This document shows, piece after piece, positions 1 to 4,549 of a stretch of 6,024 bases of DNA. Both the position numbers and the translations under genes were made by a program. The first letter of the stretch is position 1; each line of letters opens with the position of its first letter. Source of the stretch: Deltaproteobacteria bacterium UBA6967. Lineage in GTDB: Bacteria; SAR324; NAC60-12. The notes below the pieces were generated by a model. That model saw only the letters and a list, made by a program, of their open reading frames with translations, was not told the DNA's origin and did no database searches. Location of the stretch: positions 1-6,024 of the forward strand of contig DJYX01000177.1 in assembly GCA_002450295.1 (NCBI GenBank), written 5' to 3'.

Positions 1-275
1 AACACACCTTCTCGATTCTCTTCATGAGAACTCTTCTTCTCTCCCTGAATCGTCAGCACTCGTCCATTCAAGGAAATCTTCACGTCTTCCTTGTTCAACC
101 CCGGTAGCTCGACCTGAAGTTGATAGGTGGTTTCATCTTCCTGCAGATCCAACGCAGGTGAAAAACGTCGTGTGGCTGTTTCTCCAAAAACTTCTGGCCA
201 AGCGGACTCACCAAAGAATTCTTCCATGAGGTTGCGGAACGGAACGGTGCTGTTGCGGATGGTGACGGGGTACAT
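1..275 (-). CDS. Hsp20/alpha-crystallin small heat-shock protein (3' end off window)
   Basis: ATP-independent holdase chaperone that binds unfolding proteins in the cytoplasm as large oligomers. The first 91 codons are present; the rest lies beyond the left edge. Residues 1-40 form the variable N-terminal arm (MYPVTIRNST, then a Phe/Glu-rich stretch FRNLMEEFFGE). The alpha-crystallin domain begins near residue 41 with ALDLQEDETTYQLQVELPGL and continues with NKEDVKISLNGRVLTIQGEKK, the hallmark opening of bacterial class A Hsp20 proteins. The C-terminal half of the domain and the IxI tail cannot be seen. The start at 275 is chosen because AGGAG (282-286) sits 6 nt upstream and the protein begins as the family usually does. 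An overlapping longer frame on the same strand (322-95) is a shadow. A perfect CIRCE and promoter lie about 70-105 nt upstream, so HrcA-controlled heat induction is expected. The family call is firm; the exact paralog (ibpA/hspA type) is not assignable. Confidence 0.95.
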   Translation of the reverse strand, partial: MYPVTIRNSTVPFRNLMEEFFGESAWPEVFGETATRRFSPALDLQEDETTYQLQVELPGLNKEDVKISLNGRVLTIQGEKKSSHEENREGV

Positions 276-281
276 GCTGCT

Positions 282-286
282 CTCCT
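282..286 (-). promoter_or_regulatory. Ribosome binding site of the hsp20 gene
   Basis: On the minus strand this reads AGGAG, 6 nt before the ATG at 275. It fixes the hsp20 start. The same five bases can pair with UUCCU just upstream (293-297, one G-U pair) and with CUCCU further upstream (306-310), so access to it may be structure-controlled. Confidence 0.75.
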
Positions 287-306
287 GAAAAGAGGAAGTA
301 TTTTGA

Positions 307-335
307 GGAGCACCCAAATCATCTTGATGTGCTCC
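307..335 (-). promoter_or_regulatory. Hairpin in the hsp20 5' leader, possible RNA thermometer
   Basis: In the predicted hsp20 leader the minus strand forms GGAGCAC (335-329) with GTGCTCC (313-307), a perfect 7-bp stem. It is extended by ATCA/TGAT (328-325 with 321-318) around a 3-nt loop, leaving a 4-nt bulge (317-314). The 3' arm plus the next base (CUCCU, 310-306) is complementary to the Shine-Dalgarno AGGAG at 286-282. The arm can therefore either close this hairpin or mask the SD. Seen directly: the complementarities. Inferred: a role in translational control. It does not match a ROSE or fourU consensus that I can recognise, and there is no T-run after it to make it a terminator. Confidence 0.4.
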
Positions 336-343
336 GTTATTTG

Positions 344-370
344 TTAGCACTCACTTTAATAGAGTGCTAA
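344..370. promoter_or_regulatory. CIRCE operator (HrcA binding site)
   Basis: TTAGCACTC (344-352), a 9-bp spacer and GAGTGCTAA (362-370) match the CIRCE consensus at every arm position. Symmetry extends 3 bp further on each side (TTG 341-343, CAA 371-373), giving 12-bp arms. CIRCE is the binding site of the repressor HrcA, which releases on heat stress when GroEL is titrated. It usually fronts groESL or dnaK operons; here it fronts an hsp20 gene on the minus strand. It overlaps the -10 and the predicted transcription start, the position expected for direct repression. Confidence 0.95.
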
Positions 371-381
371 CAAACTGTCAA
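353..381 (-). promoter_or_regulatory. Predicted vegetative-sigma promoter of hsp20, embedded in CIRCE
   Basis: On the minus strand TTGACA (381-376, full consensus -35) is followed after 17 nt by TAAAGT (358-353, 4 of 6 to TATAAT). The -10 lies within the CIRCE spacer and the upstream CIRCE arm fills the -35/-10 spacer, so HrcA and RNA polymerase would compete. An A5T6 tract (393-383) lies directly upstream of the -35, where a UP element would be. A start point near 345-347 would give a leader of about 70 nt. I see no sigma-32 type -10 (CCCCAT), so repression rather than an alternative sigma factor is the likely control. Confidence 0.7.
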
Positions 382-382
382 G

Positions 383-423
383 AAAAAATTTTTACTAGGC
401 GAGCAAACCGCTCAATGACTAGT
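383..423 (-). terminator. Possible intrinsic terminator after the Gln-rich gene
   Basis: On the minus strand ACTAG (423-419) pairs with CTAGT (398-394), and inside it GAGC (413-410) pairs with GCTC (404-401) around GGTTT, with an asymmetric 5/2-nt internal loop. It is followed by AAAAATTTTTT (393-383). The hairpin starts on the last base of the TGA stop of the upstream gene. The stem is weak and imperfect and the T-run is separated from it by five A, so this is tentative. It would insulate hsp20 from the upstream genes. Confidence 0.4.
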
Positions 424-1130
424 CAATCGACGAGGCGATCGGGATCTTCCTTAGGTCGGTTGGGATTCTCTCGGAAGAGTTGACGGCGGGTAGTTGGGTT
501 GAGGAAATCTTCCTCACGCAGACCTTGCTGGCGACTAATTTGGGAGACAATGGCCTTGACGAAGGCGCGTTGTTCCAGTCGCTCTTCCATCTGCCGACGC
601 AGCTTGAGGATATCGCGGACGCTGTATTCGCGGTCAGGGATTTCTTCTTCCTCATCAACAATTGACTGCGTATCTCCCTGCAGGACAAGGCGGTGATAGC
701 TCTCAAGGAAAATCAGAAAATCAATGAGTAGCGGAGTCGGACGACCCTGGCTACTCTGAATCAGGTTGCGGCGCAGCGTCTGGGGTTGAGGGGCATTCTG
801 ATTCAGTTGCTGAAAAACACGACGAATCTTGCGTAGCAATTGTTGTTGGGACGTCTGGGCATCCCATCGGGAACGTGTCGCAAAATCAAGAAACTGCTGC
901 AGTCGCGGTCGTGGCGCCAACTGGGGCCACCAGAAAAGATTCAGACCAAAAAAGCGCTGCAGGACTTGTTCACAGCGTTCCAACTCTGCGAGCTGGCAGT
1001 CTTCGAAGAAGAAACCGTGCTGATAGAGCAATTGACAGAGTTGGAGCAGTTGAGAGGTTGCGGCAGGGAGCTGGCGATCCTGCTGCTGTTGGAAAATTGC
1101 ACCTGGTTGGGCTGGTCGACGCAGCATCAT
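423..1130 (-). CDS. Glutamine-rich hypothetical protein, 235 aa
   Basis: I do not recognise this protein. It has no signal peptide and no clear transmembrane segment, so it is probably cytoplasmic. About one residue in seven is Gln, with QQQQ at 14-17 and QQQ at 95-97; Arg is abundant and Lys scarce. Residues 22-65 look helical (LLQLCQLLYQHGFFFEDCQL, then a Leu/Phe stretch ending FFGLNLFWW). Residues 132-152 are hydrophobic and helical (PTPLLIDFLIFLESYHRLVL). An acidic run DEEEEIPD (159-166) leads into a charged, probably coiled-coil helix at 168-204, and the tail is Arg/Pro/Asp-rich. Two Met codons open the frame (1130 and 1127); there is only a weak GGA-like SD. It lies 78 nt downstream of the TPR lipoprotein gene on the same strand, so co-transcription is plausible. 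The Gln/Arg/Leu helical composition could suit a protein-protein interaction role, but I assign no function. Confidence 0.8.
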   Translation of the reverse strand: MMLRRPAQPGAIFQQQQDRQLPAATSQLLQLCQLLYQHGFFFEDCQLAELERCEQVLQRFFGLNLFWWPQLAPRPRLQQFLDFATRSRWDAQTSQQQLLRKIRRVFQQLNQNAPQPQTLRRNLIQSSQGRPTPLLIDFLIFLESYHRLVLQGDTQSIVDEEEEIPDREYSVRDILKLRRQMEERLEQRAFVKAIVSQISRQQGLREEDFLNPTTRRQLFRENPNRPKEDPDRLVD

Positions 1131-1208
1131 TGATTCCAGAAGGAGCGCAGACGTTTAGGTCTGGGATAAATGAACAGTAGGAATGGAGCGTTGCCCTGAG
1201 GCCATTAT

Positions 1209-1892
1209 TCAATCCCAACCTGGTATGGAGGTCTTGGCTGGACCACTTGGTACTGGACGTCGGATCGAAGTGTTCATTTGGGGAGTTGGCTGTCCAGCCT
1301 GTGCTCCTGGATTAGTATTCAGTTGTTGCTGGAGTTGCTGTTTGACTTGCTGAATCATGCCAGGTGGAGGTGTTGCTCCAGCAGCTGCCATGGCTGCCTG
1401 TCCCCCAGCTGCAGAGATCGGTCGTTGAGGTGCAGATGGAGTTGGTGCCTCTGTCTTGGCAACTGGTTTTGGATCTTCAGGAGACTGCTGCTGGATCAGG
1501 ATCTGGTAGCGATTGTAGTGACGGTTGGCTTTGTCGCTGTTGCGCATTCGGTAGTAGACCAGTGCCGTATTGTAATGAGCGTCTGGTTGATCAGGCTCCA
1601 TCTCCAGTACATTCTCAAAAGAATCCAGAGCTTGTTCGTAGTCTCCTACTTGGAAATAGGCCAACCCTAGATTGTAAAAGAAGCTTGGTGTCTCATCATC
1701 CAGCACGATGGCCTGGCGGTAGTTCCAGATGGCTGTTGGATAGTCCCGCTTTTGGTAAGCAGTGTTGCCATCACGGAAATAATTCAGAGCCGAGCGCGGG
1801 GTCGGGGTTTCGAGAGAACTACAGCCACTGAGCAGCATCATCGGGACGATGATCCAGCGGAACAAAAAACGTGGGAATTGGGTTGCGGGCAT
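1209..1892 (-). CDS. TPR-repeat outer-membrane lipoprotein, 227 aa
   Basis: A lipoprotein with three tandem tetratricopeptide repeats, which act as protein-binding scaffolds. From the ATG at 1892, residues 1-24 form a signal peptide ending in the lipobox L21-S-G-C24; Ser at +2 predicts outer-membrane sorting by Lol. TPR units cover roughly 35-68 (NTAYQKRDYPTAIWNYRQAI), 69-102 (YNLGLAYFQVGDYEQALDSF) and 103-136 (YNTALVYYRMRNSDKANRHY). The remaining 90 residues are a low-complexity Pro/Ala/Gln tail with a QQLQQQL segment and no fold I recognise. An ATG at 1952 in frame would add 20 non-hydrophobic residues ahead of the signal peptide and has no SD, so I prefer 1892, where a weak AAGGGA lies about 10 nt upstream. 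It diverges from the plus-strand operon. It resembles TPR lipoproteins of the PilF/BamD style only in general architecture; no specific ortholog is claimed. Confidence 0.85.
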   Translation of the reverse strand: MPATQFPRFLFRWIIVPMMLLSGCSSLETPTPRSALNYFRDGNTAYQKRDYPTAIWNYRQAIVLDDETPSFFYNLGLAYFQVGDYEQALDSFENVLEMEPDQPDAHYNTALVYYRMRNSDKANRHYNRYQILIQQQSPEDPKPVAKTEAPTPSAPQRPISAAGGQAAMAAAGATPPPGMIQQVKQQLQQQLNTNPGAQAGQPTPQMNTSIRRPVPSGPAKTSIPGWD

Positions 1893-1940
1893 GACTTGCG
1901 TATCCCTTGCATGGTCCGGGAAATTCACTGGCATTTTCGC

Positions 1941-1968
1941 CGATAGGTTCATTACGATAGGTTCACTT
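1941..1968. repeat. Tandem 14-bp direct repeat in the divergent intergenic region
   Basis: CGATAGGTTCA occurs at 1941-1951 and again at 1955-1965. The 14-bp units (CGATAGGTTCATTA and CGATAGGTTCACTT) differ only near their ends. A head-to-tail pair between divergent genes could be an operator for a regulator that binds direct repeats, or a small tandem duplication with no function. If the TPR gene instead started at 1952, the repeat would straddle its start codon. Confidence 0.6.
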
Positions 1969-1990
1969 GCTCATGCACAATCCATACTTG

Positions 1991-1997
1991 AAGGAGG
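1991..1997 (+). promoter_or_regulatory. Strong ribosome binding site that sets the start at 2002
   Basis: AAGGAGG ends 4 nt before the ATG at 2002. It is the best Shine-Dalgarno in the window. The same frame is open back to an ATG at 1849, but that extension has no SD, is not signal-like, and overlaps the divergent TPR gene, so the internal ATG is the real start. Confidence 0.85.
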
Positions 1998-2001
1998 CAC
2001 G

Positions 2002-2409
2002 ATGAAGTGTGGAAATTGGTTTGTCGCCGCATTATTACTGCTGAGTTGCTTCGTTGCTCTTCCGTCCCTACAGGCTCAAAACATGACAGAGGAAGAGGCT
2101 GAGGCAGCCCGCATCGAACAACGTTTCCTCACCGAGTTGGAGACCCTGCTCAAGGCAGCACGTGATGCACAGTTCCCCGAAGAGGAAGTGCGCTCCATCA
2201 CGGTACAGCGTGAAGGGAAGACGATCAACGCCTTTGAATATCTGGAACAAGCGAAGCGTCAACAGGCTCGCAAGGAAAGCCGACGTGTGGTGCTGAGGGA
2301 TCGCTACCTGACAGTTCAGGACATCATGGGTGAACTGAAATCACAGGAGTCTGGCAAGTTGGACTCACTGCGAGAAGAGCTCGTCTTCATTGGTGCTGAA
2401 GAGAAATGA
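2002..2409 (+). CDS. Small secreted hypothetical protein, 135 aa
   Basis: I recognise no family. The N-terminus is a clear Sec signal peptide: MKCGNW, hydrophobic core FVAALLLLSCFVALP, and a cleavage site after LQA or AQ near residue 25. No lipobox is convincing. The mature part, about 110 residues, is highly charged and probably mostly helical: TEEEAEAARIEQRFLTELET followed by LLKAARDAQFPEEEVRSITV, a central EYLEQAKRQQARKESRRVVL, and a Lys/Glu-rich end. Its stop overlaps the next gene by 4 nt (ATGA at 2406-2409), so translational coupling to the BioD-like NTPase is likely. It is the first gene of the plus-strand operon. A periplasmic adaptor or chaperone-like role would fit the composition, but that is only a guess. 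Confidence 0.85.
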   Translation: MKCGNWFVAALLLLSCFVALPSLQAQNMTEEEAEAARIEQRFLTELETLLKAARDAQFPEEEVRSITVQREGKTINAFEYLEQAKRQQARKESRRVVLRDRYLTVQDIMGELKSQESGKLDSLREELVFIGAEEK

Positions 2410-3125
2410 TCCCGCTGCTCTGCGTAGCTGGTGCCAGAGGAGTGGGCAAGACTTCTGTGGCCGTGGCCCTAGTCTCCCTGCTGCAGCAACACCTTGGAAG
2501 AGTGATCGCTTGGAAACCATTGGATGTCAATGGTATTGGGTATCAGATTCAGGACACCGATAGCGATGGGGAACGCCTGCACCGAGCCACTAACATGTCG
2601 GAGCACATCAACCTGCTGAATCCCTACTTGCTCAATGAAGACTTGCCTCCACTATTAGCAGCACAACGGGACGGTATAAAAGTCGACGAGAAAGTACTGA
2701 GTCAGCGTTTAGAGTTGTTACGAAGACGCTCTGATGCAGTGTTGATGGAGAGCCTTGCTGAATTGTTAAGCCTTTGGACCACCAAGCATAGTGGACTGGA
2801 ATTGCTGCAACAATGGCAGGCCAGAATCCTCTGGGTTAGTGGAATCGGGCGTGAGAGCCTGGAGCAGACGCTACAAGCGGTCACCCTACTTCAGCAAGCT
2901 GGGATCTCCTGTCAGTTGCTTCTCAACAACACAACCAACGAATTAAACGCTGATCTGCTCCAGTACCAATGGATGATGCTTGAAGAACGACTTGACCTGC
3001 GCGTGCTGGGCCTGCTCCCCTATAGGATCGAAGAAAATCGTCGCAATGCTAAATGGTTGTCGGACAACCTGGAGACGACTTTTCTCGATCAGTTGCTGCC
3101 TCCACCAGTCAGCCCTACTGTCTGA
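2406..3125 (+). CDS. BioD-like P-loop NTPase lacking the GAGG motif, 239 aa
   Basis: The layout is that of dethiobiotin synthetase (BioD) and related AAA_26/CobQ-type P-loop proteins, with length close to E. coli BioD. Matching features are a Walker A near the N-terminus (G9-ARGVGKT16), the lysine of the KP motif at K37 (AWKPLD), an NPY...PP.LAAQRDG segment at 72-90, and a LLLNN motif at 171-175 followed by LGLLPY. Differences matter: the BioD signature VEGAGG is replaced by MESLAE (114-119), and the TDTxVGKT loop reads GARGVGKT, so residues used for ATP and substrate handling are missing. No bio genes are nearby. I infer a cytoplasmic nucleotide-binding paralog of BioD with another or regulatory role, not a biotin enzyme. 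An automatic 'dethiobiotin synthase' label would be misleading. Its start overlaps the upstream stop by 4 nt; it has no separate SD. Confidence 0.75.
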   Translation: MIPLLCVAGARGVGKTSVAVALVSLLQQHLGRVIAWKPLDVNGIGYQIQDTDSDGERLHRATNMSEHINLLNPYLLNEDLPPLLAAQRDGIKVDEKVLSQRLELLRRRSDAVLMESLAELLSLWTTKHSGLELLQQWQARILWVSGIGRESLEQTLQAVTLLQQAGISCQLLLNNTTNELNADLLQYQWMMLEERLDLRVLGLLPYRIEENRRNAKWLSDNLETTFLDQLLPPPVSPTV

Positions 3126-3193
3126 ACACCTCACTTCAGATTCTATGAAATTTCACGGCCGGACACCGCCGGCTTGCTCTTGGCAGGACCCCA
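3126..3193 (+). other. Intergenic spacer with a small GC-rich hairpin
   Basis: This 68-nt gap separates the BioD-like gene from the next. GCCGG (3158-3162) pairs with CCGGC (3169-3173) around ACACCG, with a possible extra G-U pair. No T-run follows (TTGCTCTT), so it is not a convincing terminator; it may attenuate or stabilise mRNA within the operon. AGGA at 3185-3188 is the SD of the following gene. Confidence 0.4.
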
Positions 3194-3616
3194 ATGGACG
3201 TATTCAAGCGCTATCTGATCATTTTTGTCACCACCAGTACCTTCCTCTACTTTTTTGTCATCTGGTATGAGAGTCAGAATCCAGGAGTAGCGGTTCCCCA
3301 TAATTTGAGCGAGACTGGGGAAGAATCGATTGCAATCAACCTACAGCCCGAAAATGCTTACGAAAAGTGTGTGCAATTGCAGGCTCGCCAATTTCTGGAC
3401 TATACTTTTGAAGCCTCAGAGCCACTGGTATTCAATATACATTACCACGTTGGCAAAGAAGACTTCTACCCGGAGCAACAAACCATTGCCACACTGAAAA
3501 GCTCATTTGAAGCCAAGGAGTCCCGGATCTACTGCCTGATGTGGGGTAACTCCAGTGACCAGCAGGTTCGCCTGCGCTACGAATTTCGCGCCCGGCCACT
3601 AACAGCCTCCAACTGA
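3194..3616 (+). CDS. Membrane-anchored small protein, possible GOLD-like beta domain, 140 aa
   Basis: Residues 7-24 (YLIIFVTTSTFLYFFVIW) form a single N-terminal transmembrane anchor after a short basic lead, giving an N-in topology with about 115 residues outside the cytoplasm. A linker (25-50) leads to a beta-rich domain at 50-135. Its features are C59 near the start, alternating strands LVFNIHYHVG (78-87), and a late SRIYCLMWGNSSDQQVRLRY segment with C114. The two cysteines and the late 'YC..xN...V' pattern resemble GOLD/p24-type beta-sandwich domains, but only weakly. A disulfide between C59 and C114 is plausible. Start: ATG at 3194 with AGGA 5 nt upstream. It ends 7 nt before the metallophosphoesterase, so the two are probably co-translated and may act together at the envelope. 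The function is unknown. Confidence 0.8.
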   Translation: MDVFKRYLIIFVTTSTFLYFFVIWYESQNPGVAVPHNLSETGEESIAINLQPENAYEKCVQLQARQFLDYTFEASEPLVFNIHYHVGKEDFYPEQQTIATLKSSFEAKESRIYCLMWGNSSDQQVRLRYEFRARPLTASN

Positions 3617-3623
3617 GTGTTGC

Positions 3624-4505
3624 ATGTCCGCACTGACCTTTTTCGCAGGAGCCCTCGCTGGGGCTCTGACCTGGAATTTCACGGCCCCACTGCTTGAAAA
3701 GAAAGCCTGTTTCAACCCCAATCCCAATCAGGATGGACGTTGGGACGTACAGCCTGAGGCAGAGGAAATTCGCATCCTGCTGCTCGGAGATACTGGCTCC
3801 GGTGATGAGCATCAGCAAGATGTAGCTACTGCCAGTGCTCGCACCTGTGACAAGTTGGGCTGTGATCTGGTTCTAATGCTGGGAGACAACTTCATTCAGC
3901 ATGGCGTCTCCAGCGTTGATGATCCACAGTGGATCAGTAAATTCGAAGAGATGTATACCCAGCAGGTGCCTTTCTATCCGATCCTTGGCAATCATGATCT
4001 GCAGGGCAAGTGGCGACCCCAAGTAGCCTATACTGAACGCAACAAACGCTGGCGCATGCCGAATGTCAACTATTCGCTGGTGGCGGGTCCTGCTTACATT
4101 CAATGCATCAACACCTCCTGTACGCTTTGTGCGCTCTGGACACTGTTCAAACGCAAAGAACGCCCTTGGCGCCTGGTTTGTGGGCATCGTCCGCTAGCCA
4201 CAGGTGGCAGACATCGAGGCGTGACCTGGCTTGAACGCTTATTGATTGAGCGTTCTGGGCCCCAGTTCTTTCTATCTGGGCACAACCACATGCTGGAACA
4301 CCTCAAGATCGGTGAGATTGACCAGGTGGTTGCCGGTGGTGGAGGAAGCCCGCTCAATCACACTGCCAAAAAACCCAACCCCCACCAGATCTTCCTGCAT
4401 CTCGGTCATGGCTATGCCTGGATGCATCTGACATCGACCCAAGCCACGGTACGCTATTTCGACGACCAAGGTCAGGAAGTCTACCAGTTTACACGAAACG
4501 CCTGA
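3624..4505 (+). CDS. Exported calcineurin-like metallophosphoesterase (purple acid phosphatase-like), 293 aa
   Basis: Dinuclear-metal phosphoesterase. The five metallophosphoesterase blocks occur in order: GDTGSG (55-60), GDN (87-89), GNHD (122-125), GHRP (187-190) and GHNH (219-222). The surroundings resemble the ACP5-type acid phosphatase family: LGDNFIQHGV, YPILGNHD, KRWRMPNVNYS and LSGHNHMLEHL. Two departures stand out. The PAP tyrosine that ligates Fe(III) in GDNFY is Ile91, and the region between strand CINT (161-164) and GHRP is about 30 residues shorter than in mammalian PAP. The N-terminus (SALTFFAGALAGALTW) is a short signal peptide or anchor, so the enzyme probably works outside the cytoplasm; no lipobox is present. 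No SD precedes the ATG, which lies 7 nt after the upstream stop, so coupled translation is likely. The substrate is not predictable. The family is secure; the PAP subfamily is moderate. Confidence 0.9.
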   Translation: MSALTFFAGALAGALTWNFTAPLLEKKACFNPNPNQDGRWDVQPEAEEIRILLLGDTGSGDEHQQDVATASARTCDKLGCDLVLMLGDNFIQHGVSSVDDPQWISKFEEMYTQQVPFYPILGNHDLQGKWRPQVAYTERNKRWRMPNVNYSLVAGPAYIQCINTSCTLCALWTLFKRKERPWRLVCGHRPLATGGRHRGVTWLERLLIERSGPQFFLSGHNHMLEHLKIGEIDQVVAGGGGSPLNHTAKKPNPHQIFLHLGHGYAWMHLTSTQATVRYFDDQGQEVYQFTRNA

Positions 4506-4538
4506 GGCCGCTTCTCACCACCTGTCTTGTCGCTGTTG

Positions 4539-4543
4539 AAGGA
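4539..4543 (+). promoter_or_regulatory. Ribosome binding site of the FAH-family gene
   Basis: AAGGA is separated from the ATG at 4550 by six consecutive T. The spacing is good and sets this start. The 44-nt gap after the phosphoesterase shows no hairpin-plus-T-run terminator, so the operon probably continues. Confidence 0.65.
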
Positions 4544-4549
4544 TTTTTT

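Larger units (their letters stand above)
1893..2001. promoter_or_regulatory. Divergent intergenic region between the TPR lipoprotein and the plus-strand operon
   Basis: This 109-bp gap must hold the promoters of both transcription units if the 1892 start is right. I found no pair of hexamers on either strand that I would defend. TACGAT at 1953-1958 is a plausible plus-strand -10, but it has no acceptable -35 at 16-18 nt. The main visible structure is the tandem repeat at 1941-1968. Confidence 0.45.

Noticed and set aside
1148..1163. Inverted repeat CAGAC/GTCTG between the TPR and Gln-rich genes
   Set aside because: It has only 5 bp with no T-run on either strand, well within chance.
840..1180. 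Plus-strand open frames opposite the Gln-rich gene
   Set aside because: These are shadows of the minus-strand gene; CAG/CTG-rich codons for Gln and Leu keep the opposite strand open. They have no SD or recognisable domain.
1364..1831. Long plus-strand open frame opposite the TPR lipoprotein gene
   Set aside because: It is antisense to a well-supported TPR/lipoprotein frame, has no SD, and its translation is low-complexity with no domain.
1849..2001. Upstream extension of the 2002 gene to an ATG at 1849
   Set aside because: It would overlap the divergent TPR gene and bury a clear signal peptide in the middle of the protein; AAGGAGG sits just before 2002.
2406..3125. Calling the P-loop gene bioD
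   Set aside because: The VEGAGG and TDTxVGKT residues are absent and no biotin genes are adjacent.
3157..3174. GC-rich hairpin after the BioD-like gene as a terminator
   Set aside because: The stem is 5-6 bp and no run of T follows; kept only as a note on the spacer.
3149..3686. The 12-mer AATTTCACGGCC occurring at 3149-3160 and 3675-3686
   Set aside because: One 12-bp match is about what chance gives in a window of this size, and the second copy is inside coding sequence.
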